A stretch of DNA of 64,000 nucleotides from Taxillus chinensis (GCA_023512835.1 CM042092.1:44820535-44884534), one strand, 5' to 3'. Positions 34,901 to 46,298 are shown, numbered from the stretch's first letter. Notes: a model not told the origin generated them from the letters alone. A program made the numbers and translations.

Positions 34901-35374
34901 TACGCTTTGCATGCTTATCGTGCCTCAGTGTGTAGATCAACTGGGGCAACTCCATTTTCTTTGGTCTATGGCATGGAAGAAGTTCTACCGGTCGAAGTGG
35001 AGATACCTTCCCTCCGAGTACTTAAGGATACTCAGCTCGAAGAAGCAGAATGGGTCCAAAGTCGTTATGAGCAGTTGAATTTAATTGAAGGCAAGCGCCT
35101 GGCAGTAGTTTGCAGAAGACAGCTGTATCAACAGAGAATGATGAACAATTAAATTAAAAAGGTGAAGCCCAGAAGCTTTCAAGGGGGTGATCTTGTCCTC
35201 AAGAAGATCTTGCCAATCCAGCATGACCATCGAGGCAAGTGGACTCCCAATTATGAAGGCCCATATTTTGTGAAAAAAGCATTCTCAGGAGGCGCATTGA
35301 TCCTTGCCAAAGTGGACGGAGATGAGCTTCCTAATCCAGTGAATAGTGACGCCGTCAAAAAGTTTTATGCTTAA
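31909..35374 (+). pseudogene. Ogre RT-RNase H-aRNase H-integrase, element 2
   Basis: RT is nearly intact from 32091 to 33053 with MCVDYRDLN, MPFGLRNAGATYQ and YVDD (about 32769). Indels near 32100 and a stop at 33051 break the frame. RNase H and the archaeal-type RNase H (MWFDGASS, GDSALII) are open at 33050-33886, ending at TAG where siblings have TGG. Integrase is open at 34265-35152 with CLKCQIYGD, WGIDVI, DNAANL and NGAVEAANKN, so the D,D,E residues are present. TAA at 34147 (sibling CAA) and 35150 are further breaks. The end KKFYA is at 35374. This is the most complete pol of the three copies after element 3. Confidence 0.92.
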
Positions 35375-35418
35375 CCCTCATGTCTCCCAACAAGATTCTC
35401 ATTCCTGTAATGAGCGGA

Positions 35419-35522
35419 CTTGGTGAAAACCCGAAAGGGCACCAAGGGTAAAATACAAAGCTCCAACAAAAGACAAAAAGAAAACAAAGGCGGACTTGGT
35501 GAAAACCCGAAAGGGCACCAAG
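35419..35522 (+). other. Duplicated GAAA-loop hairpin, element 2
   Basis: Units at 35419-35446 and 35495-35522. Both have the intact CTTGGTG/CACCAAG stem, the inner CCC/GGG and the GAAA loop. Confidence 0.68.
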
Positions 35523-36583
35523 GGTAAAATACAAAGCCAACAATAAATCTTGAAGGGTGAAATCATTTCAGTCAGAAACTGAAAGGATCAGGACCACAAC
35601 AAATAGGGTCCGTTGCAAGCAGTAGAGAAAACATCATCCAAAAACAGCGACTGCAAACAGTGGAAGACTTGGTCAAACCTGCGGCACACTCGAATCAAAT
35701 TTGTACATTATGCTTTTAAAGACTTGCGATTCCATTTATCCGATTATGACAATAGGACACTTTTTATGATATAAATATGTTTTGTGGAATTAAACCAGCA
35801 AAAATCTTTTTATCTCTTTAATCATGTTACATCGTCTTCATTTCACATTTGAGTAGAACATCTTAAATCCCCAGTAAGCTCTTCTAGCATTGCCTTATGA
35901 GTGGGGCCAAGCTCAAAATCCCCATACAACTTAAAGCCCCCAATTCGGAGTACTCATATCTCCACGGGATATCACTGTCCCCAGAGAAGCCGTCAAATGA
36001 ATCTCCTCAATGTGGCGAAGCGAAATTTAACAGACCCTTCATGCACAACAGGGAGTTCCCCAGCAAAGACAGGACGGACTTTCCATCCAAAGAGAATGTT
36101 GTTCCCCAACAAGTTGAATGTTAGCCAACCTCTCCAACAACAGCCAAACCCTCAGTGATACATCACGTGGCATTCAATGCATACATCACATGGCATCACA
36201 TTGCATCATATTTCACCACAAGTTGAGGTTTATGCATCCCCGCATACAAGACATTGCATTCCATGCATCATTAGCATACATTCAACGTACTCTGTAATTG
36301 CAGGAATGTTGCGCCTCCTGGAGATCCTAGGAGCTCATATTCGGCAAACTTCTCTTCAGGCTATCCTAGCTTTCTTTAACTGTACAACTCTTTCCTTGCA
36401 ATTTCCCCAAAGTCTAAACGCATCCTTTTGGCACTCGACAACCTTTTCCTATTCTGGGTCACCTCGTAGAGCGATCTCCTTGAGTGAACTCGTAGAGGGA
36501 GCTTAAATTGGGTTACTTCCCAAACTCACCAATTCCTTCAAGCATTTCCCCAAATACCATTTGATGTCTCCAACAAGTCATCC

Positions 36584-37232
36584 CAATTCAAGCCTATCGT
36601 TGCTGTGGGCTATTTATTTTCAATTCAAGCCTATCGTTGCTGTGGGCTACCATTTTTCAATTCAAGCCTATCGTTGCCGTGGGCTATCCGTTTTCAATTC
36701 AAGCCTATCGTTGCTGTGGGCTTTCCATTTTCAATTCAAGCCTATCGTTGCTGTGGGCTACCATTTTTCAATTCAAGCCTATCGTTGTTGTGGGCTATCC
36801 ATTTTTAGTTCAAGCCCATCGTTGTTGTGGGCTATCCGTTTTCAATTCAAGCCCATCATTATTGTAGGCCTTTTTCCATTTTTAGTTCGAGCCTATCGTT
36901 GCTGTGGGCCTTTCAGTTTTCAATTCAAGACCATCATTGTTGTGGTCTTTTTCCATTCTTCAATTCGAGCCTATCGTTGCTGTGGGCTATCCGTTTTCAA
37001 TTCAAGCCTATCGTTGTTGTGGGCCTTTTTCCATTTTTAATTCGAGCCTATCGTTGCTGTGGGCCTTTCAGTTTTCAATTCAAGCCCATCATTGTTGTGG
37101 GCCTTTTTCCATTTTTCATTTCGAGCCTATCGTTGCTGTGGGCCTTTCAACTTTTAGTTCACGCCCATCATTGTTGTGGGCCTTTTCTCTTTTTCAGTTC
37201 AAGCCTGTCATTGTTGTAGGCTTTCAATCTCC
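36584..37232 (+). repeat. Tandem hairpin array in 3' UTR of element 2
   Basis: About 17 units of 36 to 42 bp, each with a core like GCCTATCGTTGCTGTGGGC, so the unit ends can pair (GCCCA with TGGGC). Spacers are TTCAATTCAA and CCATTTTT-like. Unit 10 reads GACCA at 36929-36933 and TGGTC at 36943-36947, a paired change in both arms. Hypervariable tandem repeats in the 3' UTR are known for Ogre/Tat elements and can seed satellites. Confidence 0.85.
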
Positions 37233-37398
37233 GGTATCAAGCGGCCTTAGATGCCTCATCAAGGTATTATCCAAGCATACCGGCCTGTGAAGCCCCTTTT
37301 CCCTCTCGGGGACGAACCCAACCGTCGCACTTCTTCCTCTAGGTAAGTCAGGTAAGTGCTCCAACCCGTCCAAAATGACTCCCTTTTATCTTGGTACG

Positions 37399-37430
37399 CT
37401 GTTTGTATACAAACAGTGCACAAAGAGGGG
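37399..37430 (+). other. 18-bp palindrome and polypurine tract, element 2
   Basis: CTGTTTGTATACAAACAG (37399-37416) is a perfect palindrome. Six bases after GTGCAC begins AAAGAGGGG (37422-37430), the polypurine tract, four bases before the LTR. The same pair is at 40144-40175 and 59993-60024. Confidence 0.75.
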
Positions 37431-37434
37431 CAGC

Positions 37435-39153
37435 TGTAGGACCCTATTTTGTCCGGGTTGGACATACTAACCCCATTTGATATACCTTTCTGCCCATGCC
37501 ATATACCTTATTGAACAGGTCCACAATGATCCCATACTTCCAAGGAATGGTCTACCCCAATCGGCACGAGATGGATACAATTGACACGGATGGGGGAGTT
37601 CAAAATTAATGACATTTGCTATAAGTCCTTGAAGCGCCCCAAGACCAACACCAGGTGATGGAGGATTAAAATTCGAGACCAACACACTTGACCGAGCTCA
37701 AATCGGACTTACAATGAAGAAGTTATGGCCAAAACAACTTTCGTTGGAAAAAGTCAAACTTGCCAAAAGACGGTCAATGCCCCTGGTCAAACTGCCCGCA
37801 AAAGTGATCATACGAAACTCTTCAAAATGCCTATATAGGCGAATACGGATCTCCCCAAACAATTCCTGGAAGGTTACCCATTTTTGCGTATGTGGTGGGG
37901 GTGAAAAGGTAATTAAAAAAAAAAAAAAGGGGGTTGACCGTTGACCGTTGACCTGCCGACACTTCAACCCATTGACCCCGAAGCTCGAAGCCTCGAAGCC
38001 TCGAAGCCCCGAAACTCGAAGCCCCAAAATCCCGAAGCTCGAAGCCTCGAAGCCCCGAAGCCCCGAAGCTCGAAGCCCCGAAGCCTCGAATCCTCGAAGC
38101 CCCGTTGACCTGCTGATTTCTGACCTTCGACCCTTCGACCCTCGAAGCCTCGCTGCCGACACTTCAACCCCCTAACTCTCGAAGCCTCGAAGCCCCACTG
38201 CCGACACTCCGACCTACGACCCTTCGACCCTTGACCCTGCGATGCCTTGACCTGCGAACCTTCAAACCTTGACCTACGACCCACGGACCCTCGAAGCCTG
38301 TCAACCTCCGACCTTCGACCCTTCAACCCGTTGACCGTTGACCTTCGACCTGCCGACACTCCGACCTTCGAACCTTGACCTGTAATACCAGTAAGTTTTC
38401 GGCCCGTTGACCGTTGACCTTCGACCTGCTGACACTTCGACCCGTTGACCGTTGACTTTTGCCCCACTGAAATTCGACCCACCGAGCTTCGACCTTGCCG
38501 ACACTTCGACCCTTGCCGACGCTTCGACCTTGCCGACACTTCGAACCCTCGACCCTTTTTTTTTTGCCTTCGCTGATTTTTCTCGCCGACTTCCTCACTT
38601 GGCTTATTTTTCTCGCCGGCTTCACGAGACCCGTCTTCGCGCTGGCCACCTAATAAAGAATAATTCACCAACCTGTCAACCACATGTGCTGCTAAAATAC
38701 AACTTCAAAAAGGCAATCACGAGCTCCCCTGTTTCCCGCACAAGCTGTCCACCAGACAAAATACAAAATCTGCAATAAAAAAACGCTGCCTTCATAATAG
38801 AGCATTAAATGCAACAATTAATGAGAATCCAGCAAAAAATTTTCTGCAGCCCTTAAGATGCAGTCTTCAGCCCCTGCGCACAGAGAGTTCTGGGGGGAGG
38901 TGGATTAAAAGGAGAGAGCCTGTTTTCGTTGAAGAGAGCGATCAAAAAAGGGAGGAGGACCCCAAAAAAAAAAAGGAAAAAGTGAAAGAAAAAAGAAGAG
39001 CCATCATCGTGAGAGAGATCAACCATGACATCAAAAAAAATCCCGCCAGCTTCATCCCTGCAAAAAAAAAAGAGAAAGAGACAGACAGAGGGCAACAATT
39101 CGTTAAAAAAAGAAAAAAGAAAAGGAGGACCCGGACGAAAACCAGTGATGACA
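37435..39153 (+). repeat. 3' LTR of Ogre element 2, internally deleted (1,719 bp)
   Basis: Matches the first half of the 5' LTR to about 39126. It then jumps from the purine-rich block straight to the last bases CCCGGACGAAAACCAGTGATGACA-type end, losing about 1.5 kb including TATA and R/U5. Both outer ends and the target duplication are intact, so the deletion followed insertion. Confidence 0.9.
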
Positions 39154-40179
39154 ATATTCAGCAAACTTCTCTTCAAGCTATCCTAGCTTTCTTCGTTCAA
39201 CTGTACAACTCTTTCCTTGCAATTGCCCCAAAGTCTAAACGCATCCTTTTGGCACTCGACAACCTTTTCCCATTTTGGGTCACCTCGTAGAGCGATCTCC
39301 TTGAGTGAACTCGTAGAGGGAGCTTAAATTGGGTTACTTCCCAAACTCACCAATTCCTTCAAACATTTCCCCGAATACCATTTGATGTCTCCAACAAGTC
39401 TTCCCAATTCAAGCCTATCGTTGCTGTGGGCTATTCATTTTCAATTCAAGCCTATCGTTGCTGTGGGCTACCATTTTTCAATTCAAGCCTATCGTTGCTG
39501 TGGGCTATCCGTTTTCAATTCAAGCCTATCGTTGCTGTGGGCTTTCCATTTTCAATTCAAGCCTATCGTTGCAGTGGGCCTTTCATTTTTCCGTTTAAGC
39601 CTATCGTTCTTTGTGGGCTTTTCCATTTTCACTTTAAGCCTATCGTTCTTGTGGGCTTTCCCGTTTTCACTTTAAGCCTATCGTTCTTGTGGGCTATCCA
39701 TTTTCGGCTCAAGCCCATCGTTCTTTGTGGGCTATCCGTTTTCAATTCAAGACCATCGTTGTTGTGGGCCTTTTTCCATTTTTAATTCGAGCCTATCGTT
39801 GCTGAGGGCCTTTCAGTTTTCAATTCAAGACCATCATTGTTGTGGGCCTTTTTCCATTTTTCAATTCGAGCCTATCGTTGCTGTGGGCCTTTCAGTTTTC
39901 AATTCAAGACCATCATTGTTGTGGGCCTTTTCTCTTTTTCAGTTCAAGCCTGTCATTGTTGTAGGCTTTCAATCTCCGGTATCAAGCGGCCTTAGATGCC
40001 TCATCAAGGTATTATCCAAGCACACCGGCCTGTGAAGCCCCTTTTCCCTCTCGGGGACAAACCCAACCGTCACACTTCTTCCTCTAGGTAAGCTAGGTAA
40101 GTGCTCCAACCCGTCCAAAATGACTCCCTTTTATCTTTGTACGCTGTTTGTATACAAACAGTGCACAAAGAGGGGTAGC
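39154..40179 (+). other. 3' UTR of Ogre element 1, distal part
   Basis: It resumes exactly at the second ATATT (39154-39158) with CAGCAAACTTCTC, as in the uninterrupted element 3 at 58931. It contains a tandem array at 39405-39972, then the palindrome (40144-40161) and polypurine tract AAAGAGGGG (40167-40175). Confidence 0.88.
39405..39972 (+). repeat. Tandem hairpin array in 3' UTR of element 1
   Basis: About 15 units of the same family as 36584-37232, but with a distinct set of units reading GTTTAAGCCTATCGTTCTT with GTGGGC. Unit order differs from elements 2 and 3, so the array is hypervariable. Confidence 0.85.
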
Positions 40180-40663
40180 TGTAGGACCCTATTTTGTCTG
40201 GGTTGGACATACTAACCCCATTTGATATACCATTCTGCCCATGCCATATACCTTATTGAACAGGTCCACAATGATCCCATACTTCCAAGGAATGGTCTAC
40301 CCCAATCTGCACGAGATGGATACAATTGACACGGATGGGGGAGTTCAAAATTAATGACTTTTGCTACAAGTCCTTGAAGTGCCCCAAGACCAACACCAGG
40401 TGATGGAGGATGAAAATTCGAGACCAACGCACTTGACCGAGCTCAAATCAGACTTAAAATGAAGAAGTTATGGCCAAAACAACTTTCGTTGGAAAAAGTC
40501 AAACTTGCCAAAAGATGGTCAATGCCCCTGGTCAAACTGCCCGCAAAAGTGATCATGCGAAACTCTTCAAAATGCCTATGTAGGCGAATACGGATCTCCC
40601 CAAACAATTCCTGGAAGGTTATCCATTTTTGCATTTTTGGTGGGGGTAAAAAGGTAATTAAAA
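40180..40663 (+). repeat. 3' LTR fragment of Ogre element 1 (about 484 bp)
   Basis: Starts TGTAGGACCC and matches the 5' LTR up to GGTAATTAAAA. It then breaks into unrelated sequence. Confidence 0.9.
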
Positions 40664-40692
40664 GTTCGACTACAGAGAGGTAATTAAATGCC
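40664..40692. other. 29-bp filler at a rearrangement junction
   Basis: Lies between the broken LTR and a second copy of Athila pol. It contains GGTAATTAAA, repeated from the LTR edge, and ACTACAGAGAG, resembling pol bases at 164-174. Such templated filler is typical of end-joining repair. Confidence 0.7.
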
Positions 40693-41348
40693 TATGCCAG
40701 TCGCACACTCAATGAGGCCCAGCTCAATTACACCACTACAGAGAAAGAGTTACTTGCTGTGGTATTTGCTTGTGATAAGTTTCGGTCATATCTTTTGGGC
40801 ACTAAGGTCATTGTCTATACCGACCACGCTGCCTTGAGATACTTGTTCAGCAAGAAGGATGCGAAACCCAGGTTGATCAAATGGGTTTGGTTACTCCAAG
40901 AGTTTGATCTGGAGATTAAAAACTTGAAGGGGACTTCCAACACTGTGGCAAACCATTTGTCAAGGCTGGAGCTAGGGGAAGGTAGTACTCAAGGTGCTAC
41001 TATTTCTGACACCTTCCCTGATGAGCAGCTCTTTGTAGCTGAAGTAAAGACGCCATGGTTTGCTGATATCGTGAACTACCATGCATGTGACTATGTACCT
41101 ACCGAGTTTACTTATCAGGAAAAGAAGAGGTTCCTCTTTAATGCAAGAAGATACATTTGGGATGAGCCTGTTCTATACAGGCAATGTGCTGATCAGATCA
41201 TCAGAAAATGTGTGCCAGAAGAGGAAGTGGACAGCATATTGAAGCATTGTCATTCATCTGACTATGCTGGCCATTTAGGAGTGCAAAGAACGGTGGCAAA
41301 GATCCTACAAAGTGGGTTTTACTGGCCAACCATGTTCACAGACACATA
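40693..41348 (+). pseudogene. Second copy of Athila RNase H/integrase fragment
   Basis: Collinear and equal in length (656 bp) to 123-778, with about nine base differences. The frame is open throughout, with CAG at the place of the stop in the first copy. The Asp of YTDHAAL and the zinc-finger half [12 protein letters not shown] are present. It ends with the same ACATA before an LTR. Confidence 0.92.
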
Positions 41349-44300
41349 TGTAGGACCCTATTTTGTCCGGGTTGGACATACTAACCCCATTTGATATACC
41401 TTTCTACCCATGCCATATACCTTATTGAACAGGTCCACAATGATCCCATACTTCCAAGGAATGGTCTACCCCAATCTGCACGAGATGGATACAATTGACA
41501 CGGATGGGGGGAGTTTAAAATTAATGACTTTTGCTACAAGTCCTTGAAGCGCCCCAAGACCAACACCAGGTGATGGAGGATGAAAATTCGAGACCAACGC
41601 ACTTGACCGAGCTCAAATCGGACTTAAAATAAAGAAGTTATGGCCAAAACAACTTTCGTTGGAAAAAGTCAAACTTGCCAAAAGACGGTCAATGCCCCTG
41701 GTCAAACTGCCCGCAAAAGTGATCATGCGAAACTCTTCAAAATGCCTATGTAGGCGAATACGGATCTCCCCAAACAATTCCTGGAAGGTTATCCATTTTT
41801 GCATTTTTGGTGGGGGTAAAAAGGTAATTAAAAAAAAGGGGGGGTTGACCGTTGACCGTTGACCTGCCGACACTTCGACCCATTGACCCTGAAGCTCGAA
41901 GCCCCGAAGTCCCGAACCTCGAAGCCTCGAAGCCCCGAAGCCTCAAAGCCCGAAGCTCGAAGCCCCGAAGTCCCGAAGATCGAAGCCTCGAAGCTTGAAG
42001 CCTCGAAGCCCCGAAGTCCCGAAGCTCGAAGCCCCGAAGCCTCGAAGCCTCGAAGCCCCGTTGACCTGCTGATTTCTGACCTTCGACCCTTCGACCCTCG
42101 AAGCCTCGCTACGACGCCTTCGACCCGCGGCACCCGTACGCCTTCCACCTCCGACCCTTCGACCCTCGAAGCCTCGCTGCCGACACTCCGACCTGCCGAC
42201 ACTTCGAACCTCCGACCCTTTTTTTTGCCTTCGCTGATTTTTTTCGCTGGCTTCCTCGCTGGCTTATTTCTCTCGTTGTTTATTCACGGGGCTTATTTTA
42301 TGCGCTGGCCACCTAACAAAGAATCACTCACCAACCTGTCAATCACATGTGCTGCTAAAATACAAATTCAAAAAGGCAATCACGAGCTCCCCTGTTTCCC
42401 GCACAAGCTGTCCACCAGACAAAATACAAAATCTGCAATTAAAAACGCTGCCTTCATAATAGAGCATTAAATGCAGCAATTAATGATAATCCATCCAAAA
42501 AAAAATTCTGCAGCCCTTAAGATGCAGTCATCCATCCCTGCGAGAAAAAAAGTGAGTTTTCATTGAAAAGAGCCATCAAAAAAAGAGAGAGCCATCATCG
42601 TGAAAAAAAAACACACAGAGAGAGCCATCATCGTGGGAAAAGAAACCTGCAAACCAGAGAGAGCAAAAAAAAAACAGAGAGATACAGACAGAGGGCGACA
42701 ATTCGTTAAAAAAGAAAAAAGAGGAAGAGGGAACCCTCCATCATTCCAGTGCAAAAAAAGAAAGAAAGAAAAAAAGAGAGAGAGATCATTGAGAAAAAAG
42801 AAGAAAGAGATCATTGAAGAAGAAAGAAAGGAGAGAAACGCCCCAGCCTCATCTTCTCAGATTAAACGCCCAGTTTTCTGCAATCAACATCACCCCTTCA
42901 TCCTCTTTCCCTCCTCTCACGCCAGCTCTTTTTTTAGCAAGGAAAAACACAAAAAAAAAAAACAGCCCCAACTTCAGCACTTTTTTCTGCATGTTCTGCA
43001 AGCAAAAAAACATAACAGACACCAATCCCTTTCTAATCCCCTATTTCTCACGCCTACCCTCCTTATTTCCAGTCATCAAAAAACTCAAACCCAGAAAATA
43101 CATCACTCCACTTTTCAAATACCAAGAAATCCCCCTCGCAAACCTCCCTGTCAGATTTTGTTGGTTCTAAGCAAGTGATTATCAGCGCCGATAGGAGTTC
43201 AAACAGAAGATTGGTGTTGCAAGCTTCAAAGTCGGTTTAGCCCTTATCTTTTCAATACTTTTTCAGTTTATTTGTATCTATATTTGGTGTAATTGTTTCT
43301 TTTTTTTTTTAGCATTTTTCTAATTTTTATTTTTTAGCTTATCTATATTTGATGTAATTGCTTTTCAACCTTTTTCATTGTATTTTCCTGTATTTCTTCC
43401 TCTGTGTATGTTGTAATATGTAAAGTATAGTAAAAAGAAAGGGAAAACAAAACAAAAAAAGGAGAGAGCAGAGGGAGAACATGAAAAAAAAGAGAAAAAA
43501 GAGTGATTTTCTTTTTCTTTTGTGGATGCTATAATCACACACTCCACATTTTTATTTTCATGCATATGTTCCTAAATTGGCTTTAAGATTTTGGGTTCAC
43601 AAAACAAAAAAAAAAAGGAAAGAAAGAAAGGTTTCCAAAAACAAAAAAAAACAACAAAAAACGTTTTCATGTTTTAAAAAAAAAAGAAAAAAAAAAGAAA
43701 AGAGAGGAAGAAAATCAAAGTTGGTACTTCAATTTCTAAAACAAAAAAAACAACAAATGACAAAACAAACAAAAAAAAAAGGCCAAAATGTTTTTTTTAC
43801 AAAACATAGAAAACAAAAAATGTATGTTTTCTAACCCGAAAAAAAAACAAAAACAAAAACAAAAACAAAAAAAACAAAACAAAATAAAACAAAACAAAAA
43901 CAAAAAAAAGGGGGGGGAATAAAAACCATTTTTTAGGACTTCAATTTCAGAAAGTAAAACCAAAAAAGCCAAAACCAATCCTTAAGATCTCATTCCCCAC
44001 TTCACACAAAAACCCAAATTTTTAGGATTCCCTTTAGAAATTTAGGGTAAAGCAATTTTAACCATAAACTTTGACAAATAACTTAGCCAAATATAAATCA
44101 TAGACTTCTTAGGAAATTTAGTCTAGTCACAACAGTATAAATACAAACCTCCTCCTCCTAAATTAGATACCGAAAGGGCGCTGTAGGGGTGCTAATCCTT
44201 CCCTACACGTAACCAACTCCCGAACCCATCTCTGATAACGCAGACCATACACTTAAAACTACTCAAAGTAGAGGGTATCCAACTGTACCCCAAAAACAGT

Positions 44301-44381
44301 TGGTGGCGACTCTAAAATTTCTCACCATTGGTTTAGTTTGAGCTCACCCTAAAAGGGCCCGGACGAAAACCAGTGATGACA
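41349..44381 (+). repeat. Solo LTR of the Ogre family (3,033 bp)
   Basis: A complete LTR with TG...CA ends, flanked by ACATA at 41344-41348 and 44382-44386, with no internal region. It carries TATAAATA at 44136 and the conserved R/U5 block. Removing the LTR and one ACATA joins the Athila integrase in frame. Confidence 0.93.
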
Positions 44382-45372
44382 ACATACACCTTTGTTAAGT
44401 CATGTGATCAGTGTCAAAGAACAGGAGGGATTACAAGGAAGCAAGAGATGCCCCAAACTGGCATTCTGCCAGTAGAACTTTTTGACATATGGGGAATCGA
44501 TTTCATGGGACCTTTCCCACCATCAGATGGATTTTCGTACATCCTTCTGGCTGTTGATTACCTCTCGAAGTGGGTTTAAGCTATACCCACTAGGAAGAAT
44601 GATGCGCAAGTGGTTACCAAGTTCCTTCGCCGCAACATATTCAACAGGTTTGGAACACCTAGAGCAATTATCAGTGATGAAGGGAGTCACTTCTACAATA
44701 AGCTTTTCGACAAGCTCTTAAACAAATATGGAGTTCAACATAGGCGCACCCTAGCCTATCATCCACAAGCAAATGGTCAAGCAGAAGTTTCAAACCGTGA
44801 GATCAAGCACATTTTGGAAAACACAGTGGGAGGCAACCAAAAAGATTGGTCTCTAAAACTCGATGAGGCGTTGTGGGCTTACCGCACAGCATTCAAAACG
44901 CCCATTGGAATGTCTCCCTATCGTCTCTTGTACGGAAAGGCCTGCCATTTGCCTGTTGAATTGGAACACAAAGCATTTTGGGCAGTTAAAAAGTTGAACA
45001 TGGATCCCAATGTTGCTTGAACTACGATTGCACCAACTAAATGAGTTGGAGGAATTTCACTTCAATGCCTATGAGAGTGCTAAGCTGTACAAGGAGAAGT
45101 CTAAGCTCTAACATGATAAGAAGATCAGCCCCTCCACTGTTGAACTAGGGCAGAAGGTGCTTCTCTTTAATTCCAAACTTAAACTCTTCCCTGGGAAGCT
45201 GCGATTTAAATGGATGGGGCCTTTCACTGTTACAAAGGTTTTCCCATATGGCAGTGTTGAACTCCAATCAACCTCTGGGCAAATATTCAAAGTAAATGGT
45301 CAGCGTGTAAAGCCATACTACATTCAAGACCATGCTAAGGAGGTTGATCATTTCACTCTAAGCACAACTTGA
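44382..45372 (+). pseudogene. Athila integrase, C-terminal two thirds
   Basis: Begins with the second ACATA, then the zinc-finger cysteines ([10 protein letters not shown]). Catalytic residues are visible: Asp in WGIDFMGPF, Asp in SDEGSHF, Glu in [28 protein letters not shown] and [14 protein letters not shown] are characteristic Athila blocks. The C-terminus (WMGPFTVTKVFPYGSVEL) ends at TGA 45370-45372. Breaks: TAA at 44577-44579, a frameshift near 45015 and TAA at about 45109. It belongs to the same protein as 1-778 and 40693-41348. Confidence 0.93.
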
Positions 45373-45829
45373 CAGAGGGGACGGTCAAGCTAAAGACCTA
45401 AACTCAGCGCTTCATGGGAGGCAACCCATGGTGACTTCTTTTCCATTTTATTTATTTTATTTTGTTTTACTGGGATATTTTTATTGTGTGCTTTAACTCA
45501 TAGTCTATAGGGAGTGCATATCTACTTTGTTTTAATTTTATTTGCAGCATTTGAACCAGGGCCTAGGCCCATATTTCTTGATGGAACTTATGTTTGCTTG
45601 GGCTTACTTGGGCCTGTGTATCAGAACTTTAGATAACTTTTCTAAGGCCCACATCCAAGCCCAGTTGAATTGAATTAGAGGGGCCCACTTCAATCTATTG
45701 CCAACCCAAGGAGATGAAGTTATGGATTATGAGATAGTATTTTGGGCCCACTAACTGACACGTTTTTGTCCTTGGGAGATGGGCTACTAGTCTGTCAAAT
45801 TTTAAGAACATTGGGCTTCAGTAAGGGTG

Positions 45830-46240
45830 TCAACCAGCTTGCCCGTGAAAAAGAGTTTGTCACGTGCACATGTATACCGACTCTACGGTTCATTCGTGAC
45901 CTGCTGGTGAAATTTGGACAAAAAAGACCCTGACCGTGAGAAGACTTTTCGCGTGCACAAGGGTAGGATGGTCCAATCAATCGAAACTTTTCACAAAGGC
46001 AACCGGCATCCTCTAGACCTTTCTGAGACATGCCCATGAAAACACTTTTCACGTGCACATGGATAGACGCGTCTTTTCGATCTCAATTTTTGGTGGAAGA
46101 CAGCTGGCAGTGTCTAGATTCATCCAAACCCTGCCCGTGAAATCACGCTTTTCACGTGTAAACCTACCTTTGGCCAATCGGTCTGAAATTTCGGTGGGAG
46201 ATAGCTGGCATCTTCTAGAGTATTCTTGGGTCTGCACGTG
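45830..46240. repeat. Degenerate 100-bp tandem repeat with G-box-like cores
   Basis: Repeat cores at about 45862, 45950, 46050 and 46155, with a fifth partial at 46235 (GCACGTGAAAA). Shared words between units include CACTTTTCACGTG, AGCTGGCA and TCTAGA. Confidence 0.6.
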
Positions 46241-46298
46241 AAAATGATGGAGCACTTTAAGAGGGTCATTTTCGTCTTTTACCCTTGTGGCGAATCAC

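Larger units (their letters stand above)
35375..37434 (+). other. 3' UTR of Ogre element 2
   Basis: Noncoding. It contains the duplicated hairpin (35419-35522), a 17-unit tandem array (36584-37232), an 18-bp palindrome and the polypurine tract before the LTR. Frames reading across the array are repeat artefacts. Confidence 0.8.
14086..39153 (+). mobile_element. Ogre/Tat LTR retrotransposon, element 2
   Basis: A full-structure element: 5' LTR 14086-17336, primer site 17339, ORF1, gag, protease, intron, pol, 3' UTR and 3' LTR 37435-39153. It lies in the 3' UTR of a relative (element 1) in the same orientation. Its gag is interrupted by a minus-strand chromovirus (19613-28315). Compared with elements 1 and 3 it lacks about 140 bp between ORF1 and gag (near 19456), and its 3' LTR has a large internal deletion. 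Confidence 0.92.
779..40663 (+). mobile_element. Ogre/Tat LTR retrotransposon, element 1 (interrupted by element 2)
   Basis: The order is 5' LTR (779-3830), tRNA-Arg-like primer site, ORF1, gag, protease, G-patch, intron, RT, RNase H, second RNase H, integrase and 3' UTR to 14085. Element 2 interrupts it at 14086-39153, and the 3' UTR resumes at 39154. A 3' LTR begins at 40180 but breaks off at about 40663. The 5' LTR and the 3' LTR fragment share the variant TTTGTCTGGG near their starts, as expected for a pair. ORF1 upstream of gag, very long LTRs, a second RNase H and an intron before RT are known marks of the Ogre branch of the Tat lineage. All coding parts carry frameshifts or stops. Confidence 0.9.

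Noticed and set aside
36584..37232. CRISPR-like array of regular repeats
   Set aside because: This is a eukaryotic retroelement UTR. The repeats are contiguous and degenerate, with no unique spacers.
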